The notes under the pieces were generated by a model. That model was not told the origin of the DNA. It made no database searches and saw only the letters and a program-made list of their open reading frames with translations. A stretch of DNA of 64,000 bases from Sanguinoderma infundibulare (Eukaryota; Basidiomycota; Agaricomycetes; Polyporales; Polyporaceae), in the NCBI GenBank assembly GCA_032821775.1, contig JAVLRN010000013.1, positions 186,001-250,000 on the forward strand, written 5' to 3'. This document shows, piece after piece, positions 13,301 to 23,688 of the stretch. Both the position numbers and the translations under genes were made by a program. Within the stretch, counting starts at the first letter, position 1; every line of letters begins with the position of its first letter.

Positions 13301-14225
13301 CTTTACGCTCATGGCGTCACGTGGGTCTTTTTGACGGTGGCCTAATCGCACGTCTGATCCGCCCATGTTTCGTAGATCCGTCGCTCCCCAAGCAGTTCTT
13401 GTCATTTCCCCATCCCGAAACCCACGATAAAGAGGAGGAGAAGGACTACACCCAGATACCTCACATTGAGCGAATGGCGTCCTTACTGATCGACTGCGAG
13501 CGGGACGAGACAGAGAGTCGGCCTCTGAAGGAGACTATCCTTCATTTCGTCACCGCCATCGCCGCCGCTCATGCTGACTGCGCGAACATATTGCTCAAGT
13601 CGCAGACGTTGCTCCCTTCCATCATCCTGTTCCTCATGAACATCACGGATCCTCTTTGGGAAGAATACGAAGAATTCTTCGCGTCTCCGGAGCTGGTCAC
13701 CTGGTATGCGCGACAGTTCGTTACGACCTGTACGTTCGCTTGACATTTTTACAGGACGGTGCAGATCATGATGCGGGTCGTGATTCTGCTCCACCACTTC
13801 TTCACCGTGGTGGACCACTCAACAATGAACCTGAGGTATAAACTGATGGTCGCTCCCACGCACCGCTTCAACGGCCTTTGGAACATGTTCACGGTCACGC
13901 TCGGACGGATCAGCTATGCGGCTCCACCCAAACCCATCTCGCCTGAGAACCAGGTCAAATTGGAGCAAATCTGCGGTGCGTCTGCCTTGCCGTTTCGATA
14001 TGACATCGTCCCCATCCTCCGCTACGCCCGAGAATCTAACGTCATGACGTCTAATCGGCTCATGCAGATCTCGCAAAGGACGTGTTGGAGCTGGTCGTCG
14101 ACGGTCCCGAGCTCGAGGCGATCTGGTCCGCGTTCCACGTCGATGAAAACGTGCTCGCGCAGAATCGGACGCAGGCCGACGAGGACGAACGCGCAGCGCG
14201 CCTGCTACATCCTGATCTTGAATAA
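10382..14225 (+). CDS. Rad26/ATRIP-like DNA damage checkpoint protein
   Basis: Likely the partner of the ATR/Mec1/Rad3 kinase: ATRIP in animals, Rad26 in fission yeast, UvsD in Aspergillus. The start MDGSDDYFDDDIVFDEQTL (10382) is the acidic N-terminus typical of this family. It is followed by a Pro/Ser/Ala-rich linker, a polyglutamine tract (11324-11401) and a coiled coil (about 11430-11830, with several introns). A second low-complexity linker follows, then a large helical C-terminal half (about 12600-14222). The frame ends in LLHPDLE and TAA at 14223-14225. Assignment rests on architecture and N-terminal resemblance, because the family diverges fast. The alternative is an unrelated coiled-coil protein. 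Confidence 0.68.
11324..11401 (+). repeat. CAA/CAG tract encoding polyglutamine
   Basis: A run of mixed CAA and CAG codons, broken by a few Arg, Trp, Ser and Pro codons, encodes about 25 glutamines just before the coiled coil of the ATRIP-like protein. The mixed codons suggest selection for the peptide as well as slippage. Confidence 0.85.
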
Positions 14226-15037
14226 TCTGCATCCGAGTCTGCGATCGTTGTTGTGTATTGTATTGCTTTCATTCATTTTTCCCACGCATCTTTACATCAC
14301 CTCATGCGCTATCCACCTTTTCCTCCGAGTTGTGACTGTATCGTGCGAGATCATCCGATGGCATCGGCCGGTTGCATGGGAGTGCGCTAAGGGATCATAT
14401 TCATATTCACGGCTTCTGGCTTCTATCCATCAGTCGCGATATCCATAGGCGAGTGGATATATCCTACTCTCGTACAGCGATTGGACGGACGATTCATCAT
14501 GTTCTGAATGCTCGGTCTTGCTCCACATGATCGGTGCCAACACGGCCACTGTGGGTTTGCTTACAACACTTCAAGATTGGCGCGATGCTTTTCTATGTTA
14601 GACCGGTGTCATCATGTTCGAGTCATGTCCTTCCGGGTCACGGTCTTCGGTCCGTGAGCGGGATCGGAGACTTCGCGAAGTCCTCGGCAGGACAGGTCCC
14701 TTGCAAGGTCAGTATGGAACTCACATCCTCGGCCAAGATTATACGTCTAGCACTGACTCCATGCGTTGAATGTACAGGTTACGGCATCCCGGTTATGCGA
14801 AGACTGCTATAAAGGACATTGTGGCGCTAGTCATGTGCGATCTAAACGCGAGGCAATTGGATTTTGTAGTCGGTCGGTTCCCCCTTAAGAGAGAGCTTGT
14901 CAATTCCTCTCTCGACCACTGATCGCCGCCGGACTGCCAGCCTCAGAACATCCAGCTGTCAACCTCGAATATTCGAATCCAGACTCCAATCGGCATCATA
15001 TCGCGCAGTCTTCCACATCGATCCTGCCTCAAGACAG
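14226..15037. other. Intergenic, nothing recognised
   Basis: About 800 bp between two genes on the plus strand. No repeat or gene was identified. Confidence 0.55.
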
Positions 15038-16635
15038 ATGGCTGGAACAAAGGTCATCATTGCTGGTGGTGGTGTCGCGGGGCCGATTCTCGGGATATTC
15101 CTGAAGCTCAAAGGATACGACCCCGTCATCTACGAACGCCTTGACGCGCCCACGGACATGGGCCTCTCCCTCGCGTGAGTACGAATCCATTTCCAGATCT
15201 ACCCGCGATCCCGCTCTCCTCCCCATCGCGCTGCGTTGTCCTTACCGTAGAAGTGTCGCGACATGTTGACACGTGCACAGCCTCCAACCCAACGGCTTGA
15301 AGGTCCTGAACCTCATTCCGGGCCTCGTGGACAAGATCCCGAAACGGGAAATCACTGAAGGCCTCCAATACTCTGCCCTCCCCTCGGACGAGCGCGAGCT
15401 CGCGCGGTACAGTATGCTCTACAAGCAGCACACGGGGCACAACATAAACGGCGTCCGCCGCCCGGCCCTGCTCCGCACGCTCATCGAGGAAGCCCAAGCT
15501 CGTGGGGTCCCAGTCGTCTTTGGGCACCAGCTCGTCAGCTTCGAGCAGCATGAAGAGAACGTGACAGTGCGGTTTGCGAACGGGAAGACCGACACCGCGA
15601 GCTTCGTCGTGGGCTGCGATGGACTGCACAGCGACACGCGGAAGACGCTGTTTGGCGAGGAGGCCGTTTCGTTCACTGGTTTGACTCAGGTCCGTGGATG
15701 TCGTTTGTAGTCCAGTTGCAAATGAGAGCGACTGACGCCATTACACGTATAGACTGGGGGTATTTCACCCTTCCCCGAGGCGTTCAAGGGAACTGGGTTT
15801 AGTCTAACGTTCAATATCTTCGGCGACGGCGTGCACATGATCGGATATCCAGTCAACGACCACGAGGTTTCGTGGGCGTAAGTCCCTTGCAAAGCCTTTC
15901 CGCATGTGACATAATTAATAAACTCGTGTCTAAGCATAACACAACGCGAAGCGGAGGCGAAGGAAACCTGGCGCCACATGGATGCAGAGGACCAGAAAGC
16001 GTTCCGGGAGGGTCCTTGCTCCAACTTGCCCTTCATTGGCGGAGAGCTTGTCCGCACCGCAGGACGCATCATCAAGGTGGGTGGTAGGCGTGCCAACGCC
16101 GAGTCCCGATGACTATGTTCACTGAGCGCGGTGCTGATTCGCGCATGTATACAGTACGGCTTGTACGACCGCCCCGAACTTCCTACTTGGCACAAGGACC
16201 GCGTCGTCCTAATCGGTGACGCTGCACACCCCACCAGCCCGGTACGTCTCCTCGCTAAACACGCCGCACCTGTACTCACAGGTCCTACGATAGCACCTCG
16301 GCCAAGGCGCGAACCAGGCGCTGGAGGACTGCTACCACCTCGTCCGCCTCCTGCTCGCGCACAACCCCTCCGGCGCGCCCCCCTCGACCGCGCTCCTCGG
16401 GACGATCTTTGCCGAGTTCGAGGGCCCGCGTATCGCGCGGACGTCCGATCTCGTCAAGCGCGCTCGCCAGCAGGGCGAGCGGCGCGTCGTCAGCGGCGTG
16501 GACGCATGCAAGCGGCGGAACGAGGTCATTGTGAGCGCGTACGCCGGCGCGGCGGAGGGGACCAGCGTGGCTCTGGAGGCGCATGTGTCGGACTTGGCCG
16601 AGAACCCGTTCAAGATTGGAGAGAGCGAGATCTAG
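15038..16635 (+). CDS. FAD-dependent aromatic-type monooxygenase
   Basis: Class A flavoprotein hydroxylase (PHBH/salicylate hydroxylase fold) that would use NAD(P)H and O2 on a small, possibly aromatic, substrate. The start MAGTKVIIAGGGVAGP carries the GxGxxG nucleotide-binding fold. The DG motif is VVGCDGLHSDTRK (near 15610). The GD motif, which contacts FAD, is VVLIGDAAHPTSP (near 16205), followed by GQGANQALEDCYHL. The frame ends at TAG 16633-16635. Introns are short (15175-15280, about 15690-15752, 15878-15936, 16074-16155 and about 16241-16295). There is no signal peptide or membrane helix, so it is presumably cytosolic. It stands alone, with no pathway neighbours. Confidence 0.88.
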
Positions 16636-17954
16636 ACAGAAGTAATTGTATAAGGCTGCTGTTTGCCACCACCAATAATTGGAGAGGAAGAGAATGACAT
16701 CAAAGCCGCGAGACAACTGGGACGTGGCGCGGTTCCTTACACTTCACCTCTTATCACATGACTCCATGCACGATTATATGCGTGAGTTCAGCGTGACATT
16801 CAAACCCTCTGTGAATGTCCTGTACATGGGCTTCGCGGTGTTTCTCGACAGTCTTAGGATGCACTCGTCACTGCGAATCAGAGCCCTCCCAGAAGCACGA
16901 GGTTTCATTATAATCAATGCAAACATTGTTTAATTACTGCGGAGACAGTTTAAGGGTATGTACGATCACAATTTTATATTGACCGTGCTATTAAATTATG
17001 GTGACTACCAGGACACGCGCCGCGACGGGGAGGCGTGAAGGCGCCGTCCCGGGGCTCGGCGGCCCTGTATAGGGCGTTGTGGATCGCCCATAGGATGTCC
17101 TAGGATGTCCGTGATCCGGAGTGGACGGCTGCGACCAGAGACAACCCGAATAGGCTTGTCAACGGGCAGGTTCTGGCGGACCTCGATGACGCTCCTTCTT
17201 CATAACCGCGCTAGCTTTATGCTTATTTGGATAGGGTGAAAGGAGGCGAGGAGCCTGAGGGTGGACGCGAGGCCGACTCCACCTCGTCCAAGGTTGAGTG
17301 CGTGCGGGCTGATGAGGTCCTCGGGGAAGAAACTAGTCGTGATGTCGCGCTGAGACGTCGAGGACTCCGGCAGGGGGCTCAAGGACGACATGCTAAATGA
17401 CCAACCCTGGAATGGTTGCCGTTATATCCAAGCTAGGCAATGTATAGTGTGTCGAGGTGACCGTCCCCGAAACCATCTGGCGCCAAGGTGCGAGGTAGTT
17501 CAAGTTGGTGTCGATGAGATTCCGCATCGTCATCGGCGTACTTGGGTCGACCAAAGGCGACTGATCGGAAGTTCCTCGTTCTGTCGAAGGTGTCAGCACT
17601 GTAATGGTGACCGGGAGAGAATTGGACTTACGTGATTGAAAGAGTAGACCTTCACTTCGACCTCAGCCCTCCGCGGGCGGCCCGGTCCTTTCAGGGAGCC
17701 TGTGCTGCCAGCGGTGGTTGGCGTCTTCGTGGCGCGGGTCTTCGGCGTGGGGGTGCGAGGGCTGGGCGGGCGGGCAAGGGGAGAGGATGGTGTAGGGGAC
17801 GGACAGTGGAGAATGGATTATGGGGGTGTGGGGGATGATTGACACTCGTAGATGGTGGTGGAAGACCCCGGAGGCTAGAGACGGGACGAGCGAGAGGATT
17901 GCATAGCAACGCAGCTCATGAGGGATGATGGCCACAGCGCCTTTCGCTGGGGGT
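16636..17954. other. No supported gene; scattered coding-like scraps
   Basis: A short tandem (ATAGGATGTCCT twice near 17092-17110) is seen. Minus-strand fragments at about 17200-17600 look faintly protein-like but are interrupted. They lie directly 3' (on the minus strand) of the pseudogene at 17955-18330 and may be more of the same decayed gene. Confidence 0.4.
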
Positions 17955-18330
17955 GTGGGATGATTAAGGGGCTGCGGTACCGTCCTGGGCACGTTCGCAG
18001 CGATGCGAAGGTTCTCGGTCAGCCCCACCAGTCGGCCTACAGTCGTGCTGCCCTCGGCAGCATCGAGAGGCTGGCTCTCCGTGTCTTTCGTCGCCCCGCT
18101 GCCAGAAGCTTCAGTACTGCGTAGTTGAGACTACGATCGCGGGGGCGTGCAACCACAGTGACGCCGGCAGAGGTGCTTGCGGCGGCGCCGGACTCTGGGG
18201 AGGGTACAACAGGGAATGGGATGTGCGAGGACACGCAGACAGGGCGTGTCAAGTCGCCGGTAGACAACCCGCCTTCCGGATCGTGGATCGCCCGGTTGTC
18301 ATCAGTCTGAGTGGCTAGACGTTGACGGAC
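17955..18330 (-). pseudogene. Decayed fragment paralogous to the repeat-rich gene at 48550
   Basis: This stretch matches 49671-50072 on the same strand nearly base for base in long runs, for example the segments encoding GLTENLRIAANVPR and SHIPFP. It has a frameshift near 18115 and several deletions, including one of about 50 bp relative to the intact copy. Similarity stops abruptly at about 17955. It is a truncated, non-functional copy that carries neither transposon found at the other locus. Confidence 0.75.
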
Positions 18331-18603
18331 CTGAATGTTGCTCTGAGTACCTGTGACGTGTTGACAAAAGGCAATGCGACGTACCACTTGCGTTTGCACA
18401 GGCTGCGCGGAAGCGAATTAGCTCTTCATTCGATCCGGTGAGGGTTTCCAGCTTCGGCCACGAGGGGCGCGCGTTCGTCCCGATCGCCGGAGGTGCAGAG
18501 GGTGGTTCGCCACAAACCACAACCTCGACCATAACCGTCGGAAGCTGACGACGCGCAAGTCAGGCTAACACGACATACGGCTGAGGAGGCTGCTCACCGA
18601 TCA

Positions 18604-18745
18604 CAGTAATGCCGTATGATGAGAAGTTTGTCTGTAAAAGGTGAGGTGCTCCAGAGGAAGGCGGTCGGGGTGGCGCACTGGCACCACCCCGAGGGATGGG
18701 ATGGAGAGCCTGGAAGACCTGTGAGGGAGAGGGCGAGCCCTTATA
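18604..18745 (-). promoter_or_regulatory. TATA-containing promoter-like block, copy 2
   Basis: Minus-strand CGCTGTATATAAGGG (about 18731-18745) is followed about 100 bp later by TTTACAGACAAACTTCTCA (about 18618-18637), the same pair seen at 865-1020. It lies some 300 bp upstream of the pseudogene fragment at 17955-18330 in the right orientation to have driven it (inference). Confidence 0.4.
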
Positions 18746-18899
18746 TACAGCGAAGGCCAGTCTGGCGTTTGTCAGCAACGGAGTCTCGGTCAAGCGGCAA
18801 TGGCGTGGCCAACCGGTTGCACCATTGTGTTAGACAAAGAAAAGGGGGCTTGTCCGCCTTTGAATCCGCCGGGTGGCCGTGTACGTAGTAAACAATGTG

Positions 18900-19797
18900 T
18901 CGTAACCGGTCTAGGCGGCCTGCATCCTGATCACCAACACGGCAAGAATATCCCTGATATTGATGCTTTTTGATATTGATGCTGTTTGATAGACATAATG
19001 CATTCTACGGTTGGTGCAGTGAAAGGACCGTCGTTCATACGGCTCTCCGGCGGCGGCGATGTGTTGAAGCGGACATCTACGGACATCTTTATGAGCCAAC
19101 CTCGGTTAATTAGCCGGCATCACAATATAATAAAATTGATACATACTATCGCTGCAGGTTAAGAACACTCTTGAAGTCGTGGCCGCAAACATCCTTGTCA
19201 TCATGGTCGTGAGTCACCACGGTCAGGCTGGTCGGAACAGGCTTTACAAAGCGCCCATGAGGATCGTCCGGACACAGCCACAGCGCAATGGTCCCCACAT
19301 TGGTAATTTAGTGCCAATCACCAAAAGTGTCCGCCGGAATGGATACTTTTGGATCCCCTACCGGCCGCTGCAAAATATTGCCTGCACGGCAAAAGATTCC
19401 ACCGGTACTCTAGTCGAATAGATGAAATCGTCTATCGCTGCATAACGCCGCATCGGGATGGATATGTGACGGGTCTGGGCCGTCGGATGCAGCCTGAGGC
19501 GGGATATGGATACACGACGGGTCCGGGCTATGGTAGGTAGGGGGTATGGATACCCTGTGTACGGATGGATATAGGGCGAGTCTAGGTAGTGCGAGACAGG
19601 GTATCCATACCCCTTGCAGGGATAGTCGAATATTTGCAAAGTCACCCATGTTTCTAGAATTCATCCCTTTGTGGCATTTACTATTCCTTAATTCATCATG
19701 AAAGCAGGAGAACGTGGAACACAATGGACGTTCTATTGCGCAGGCGGAAATGAAACTACAGTGCATACAAACAGCCGAAACACCATCACATTGAATC
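18900..19797. repeat. Degenerate minisatellite-like region, no gene
   Basis: At about 19450-19610 a unit of some 28-50 bp recurs imperfectly (GGGATATGGATAC.ACGGGTC.GGGC and variants). A GATATTGATGCTTTT motif is repeated at 18956-18986. Nothing else is recognised in this 0.9-kb stretch. Confidence 0.45.
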
Positions 19798-20440
19798 TCA
19801 GCCTTCGTGCTTCATCTTCATGAACATCTTCAGATACGCCAGCACGGCCGCCTATGACGTTCGACTAAGCACCCGATGCCGCCCTGAACCAGAGAGAAAC
19901 TCACCTCGTCCCAGGTGTCCTGGAAGCTCGGCTGTGCCCTCACGTCCTCCACATACTTCATGATCAGCGCAAACTTTGGCCCGTGCAGCACCTCAAGCGT
20001 CTTCTTCATCCCCCCCCAGCGGGGTACGTCCCTAGCTCATTCTCCAACAGCAGGGGCATCCGGACAAGGACAGGCCCTGCGACGATGTCCGTGACACACC
20101 ACTCTCTGACTGTGAACCCGGTGCCAGTGGGCGGCAGGCGCGCTTGCAGCGCTTCGACGCTTGCGAGGAGGTTGGTCGTGGGTGCGCCGGCGAAGAACAG
20201 CTGACGGAAGCCGCTGACGAGCTTGTCCTCGACGATGGAGATGAATATGCGCGCTTGAGCATGGAGGAGGGCGTTGCAGGAGGAGGTTCATGGACGGGAA
20301 GGTCTCAGTGAGGAACTCGAGGATGACAGTGGACTCGACAAGTAACGCCGCTTCCGTGGATGGCTCTTCAAGCGGGTGCCTGGGGCCGCCCTACGTCAGC
20401 GCCGGGATCTGGCTGGGTGTCAGCAAGAGACGTCAAGAAC
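19798..20440 (-). pseudogene. Glutathione S-transferase, C-terminal part, broken
   Basis: Translated pieces match the fungal GST fold. The end of the N-terminal domain (ESTVILEFLTETFPS) is followed by the helical C-terminal domain (REWCVTDIVAGPVLVRMPL and LHGPKFALIMKYVEDV), ending KMFMKMKHEG and TGA at 19798-19800. Lesions are a TAG at 20391-20393 in place of the Tyr expected before GGP, a frameshift near 20290, and a frameshift in a seven-base C run at about 20010-20017. Most of the thioredoxin-like N-terminal domain is missing. What lies upstream is unrelated sequence, so this is a truncated copy and not a simple null allele. Confidence 0.72.
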
Positions 20441-21130
20441 CCCACCGAAGCCCTGCGTCAGTGATAGGTTAACAGGCGCAGGTATCACGTACATATTGCG
20501 CATACTCAACAAGCTGGTTGTTGGCGAGGACGTGGATGTTGGTCTTCAGATCAGGGATTAACCTAAGAAGTTCGTCGTACTGGTGGAAGAGCTTGCGGTT
20601 GGCGAGCCTCTCCAGTTTGTCGAGGGCCAGGTCACTATATGCGCTATATGAATAAACAATCACGCACCGTGCCTTCCGCTCCACCTTTTCCTCATCGTCC
20701 TCATCATCCTCCGAGTCTGAGTTGTCATTGTTGTCTGACTAAAGTGCACTTACATCTGCCGCGGCGTCGAAGGTGAGTCCGAATAAAAAAGCCGCATGTG
20801 AATCCATGAATTGATTCACAATACAGTTGGCAAGGCGGGCCTGCTCGTGGTAATCGAGGATTTCCTGGGTGGAACTACATGGAGACGTATGATCAGCAAC
20901 GGTGAGTATATGCACTGTAAAACGCACCTCTGAGCTTTCCTGTCATGTGTCATGGTACGTAGAATCTTCTTGAGCTTGTGTTTGCGCCTCGTAACCCGGT
21001 CCGGTGGAAGCGCGGTTTGATGAAGCGGGGTGGTGCTTCAACTTGAGTTTTCTTCTGCTTCTTTGCCTCGCGTTCAGCCTTTCTCTTCGCCTTCTCCTTT
21101 TTGCTGAGCCTCTCGACCATGGTGGTCGAA
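20441..21130 (-). pseudogene. Unrecognised decayed gene, lysine-rich start
   Basis: From an ATG at about 21121 the minus strand encodes MVERLSKKEKAKRKAEREAK, then pieces in different frames: RRKHKLKKILRTMT, LDYHEQARLANCIVNQFMD and an acidic run before KLERLANRKLFHQYDELLRL. Introns and frameshifts cannot be told apart with confidence. The last piece loosely recalls transposon-associated fungal domains of unknown function, but I cannot name the family. A hexamer-like GGCGAT run (21150-21190) lies just upstream. Confidence 0.4.
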
Positions 21131-21310
21131 AAGGATGGGTGTGAGGGGGACGGGGACGGCGATGGGGACAGCGATGGCGATGGCGATGGAGGTGGCGGGA
21201 TCAAGCATAGGCACCTTCACGCGTCAGGTCCCGGACGCGAAGGTCTCTGAGGTCATGTGACCACGAGCGCTGAGGCTGAGATCCTCCCATCGACCCTCAC
21301 CTCCACCTAG

Positions 21311-21398
21311 TGGGTCACCATCCTCATCAACAACATCGGTGACATCCCCATCAAGGTGAAGAACCTCTCGCTCTCCTGGGCCAAGCTCTACGTCAACG
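21311..21398 (+). pseudogene. Aegerolysin-family exon fragment
   Basis: One exon-like segment, bounded by a TAG acceptor at 21310 and a GTGAGT donor at 21399, encodes a peptide resembling the N-terminal beta-strands of aegerolysins (WVTILINN, then KVKNLSLSWAKLY). These are small lipid-binding proteins of fungi. No start exon and no matching later exons were found, so it is a remnant. It directly precedes the broken bisphosphate nucleotidase. Confidence 0.5.
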
Positions 21399-21577
21399 GT
21401 GAGTCTTCCGCAACTCCACAGTGCATGATATCCGAGACAGCTCACTTTGCGCGGACCCTGCCATCGGAAGTCTCGTCCACCCGTACAACGTCATGCCGGT
21501 TCATCGTGCCCTACGGTTACAGCAGGACAGTGACCCAAAGAGGCTACCAGACGAGCTCCCCTTGTTGAACCTCAGCC

Positions 21578-23688
21578 ATGGCCGCTAACGACACCACCAC
21601 CACCCCACCTGCCTACACTGCCCAAATGCAGATCATGATCGCGGCCATCCGGCGGGTGTGCGTCCTCAGCGCGTCCGTCTTCAACAAGGTCGTCAAGGAG
21701 GAGACGCTGACGAAAGACGACAAGAGCCCCGTCACAGGTGCGTGCTGTTGTTTGTTGTGTGTCCATGTCGTGCGATCGGTGCTGAGAGACCATTTCCGTT
21801 CTCTGCACTCCCAGTCGGGGATTCTCTGCCCAGGCGGTTGTTAACACCATCCTCAGCCACGTGTTCCAGGACGATCCCATCGTCGGCGAGGAGGACGCTG
21901 CTGACCTACGCGTCGAGTCTGGCAAGGTTCTTCGGGAGAGGATTGTCGAGCTCGCGAATGAGACCTTGACCACTTAGTTGCGGCCGGGAGAGAAGGAGGA
22001 GTGGGGCTTGGGGCCGAGCCATGTGAGGACCACAGAGCAACTGCTGGACGCGATTGATCGCGGAAACTATGATGGTGGCCGAACAGGACGTGAGTCTTTC
22101 ATTTTATCTCCTTTCTTCCTTGGACCCTTCCATCTACTCGCACTTGGGGCATGCAGGTCTTGCATGTCATGTGTATTGCCAGCACGCCCGCGAGCGTGTG
22201 TATCCAATCGCCTGTATGCATCAGATTTCATCCTTGTGTCCCGTTATGTGCGTCGCACACACTGTACACCTTGAGGGATTTGCATCTCGCTGACCAGGAG
22301 TGACCCCTGCGCTGCGAGAAGTTCGTGCGCTTTGCATGAAATTGTTACCAGCGATCGGGGAAACGGATTCTGGCCTATTCAGACGTCGATTCTAGGTTCC
22401 CTTCGCCGTTACAATCGTTCACTCGATGATCCGACTGTCCACGATCGTAGGAGAACAAACTCGTGGTCTCTTTTATCTACGTCACCTGAACCTCTCCAGG
22501 AGATCGTTTTTGCTGCATCAGTTTTCATTTGCGCTATTCAGGGTGTGGATGATAGCCCTCTGTGTCCTTCACAGCTATCGAAGAATCACCACACGTGCAA
22601 TTGTTTTCTGGGTTTACATGCGAACCAAGCATTCTTCAGAGGCTGCAGTGCCTAAAGCCCGCCTTATAACTGGCTGGTGTTGTGTGTGCACATATACTCC
22701 TAGTTGTTGTCCTTAGTTAAGGGCGAGCGAGATCTGCATGTCGCGCGGAGCATGTATCGGCACAACGACGGAGAGCCCACCTCAGACTGTCCCGACGGCG
22801 CAGGAGAGGAGTCTGACACTACGCCATATTCACTAGAGGTTTTGGTCCCGACTCCTGTCTTATCCAGCTCGCAAGGAGACTCCTTCAACTCTCCGACGCA
22901 GAGGCTTCCTTGCCCGACGTTGCTAACACACCCACCCAACAGGTTTGTGGACTCTCGACCCCATCGATGGCATCAAAGGCTTCCTCCGCGGCAAACAATA
23001 CGCTGTCTGCCTCGCCCTCCTCGTCGACGCCCGCGTCGAGCTCAGCGTCATGGGCTGCCCGAATCTCCCCGTCTCCGCCTCGGACCCCACCCGGCCCCGC
23101 GGCTGCATCTTCGTCGCCGTCCGCGGCCAGGGTGTGTACCAGCTCCCGCTCGAGAACCCCTTTGCGGAGGGGGCGCGCATGTGGCTGACGATTCCGGCGT
23201 TCGCGCACGAGGACCTCAACTTTTTGGAGAGCGCGGAGAAGGCGCACGCAAAGCTGATCTTCAACAAGCGCGTGGGCCAGGTGTCGGGCGTGATGCCGGC
23301 ACCGACGCAGATGGACAGCCAGGTCAAGTATCGCTCGCTCGCGCGGGGCGACGGCGGCGTGTACTTGTGGATGCCGGTCAGGACGGGGTACAGGGAGAAG
23401 ATTTGGGTGCGTGTTCTCTTTGCCCTCAATGCGCTGTGCGCGTTGGCTGGGTATTGTTAGTGAGCCATGCTCATGGAATCTCGTACAGGACCACGCGGCG
23501 GGCGGGATCCTCGTCGAGGAAGCGGGCGGCGTCATCTCGGACGGGCGGGGCGAGCCGCTGGACTTTGGGCTCGGGCGGATGCTCGGGGAAACTATGGGAT
23601 CATGGCATGCGGCAGGGACGTGCACCCGAAGATGATGGCTGCGGTCCGGCAGGCGAAGGCGGAGGAGGCGGCGCAGAACCAGCTTTAG
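21578..23688 (+). pseudogene. 3'(2'),5'-bisphosphate nucleotidase (Hal2/Met22 type), broken
   Basis: The intact family converts PAP to AMP in sulfate assimilation and is a target of lithium and sodium. Recognisable parts are SPVTVGD, the metal-binding WTLDPIDGIKGFLRG (near 22950), DHAAGGILVEEAGG (near 23490-23540) and NYGIMACGRDVH near the end. There are three lesions: one base is missing right after VGD (about 21815-21825), an in-frame TAG lies at 21975-21977 between two conserved stretches, and one base is missing near 23585-23592 just before NYGIMACG. Phase matching places an 854-bp intron at 22090-22943, far longer than its neighbours. The coding remnants are otherwise well preserved, so loss looks recent, or the assembly needs checking. 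Confidence 0.8.
22090..22943 (+). other. Unusually long intron in the Hal2-type pseudogene
   Basis: A GTGAGT donor (22090) and an acceptor ending ACCCAACAG (22943) join in phase to give GR-LWTLDPIDG. A branch-like GCTAAC lies near 22923. Introns in this window are usually 50-70 bp, so some 800 bp of extra DNA was probably inserted. I see no terminal repeats or known element in it. Confidence 0.6.
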
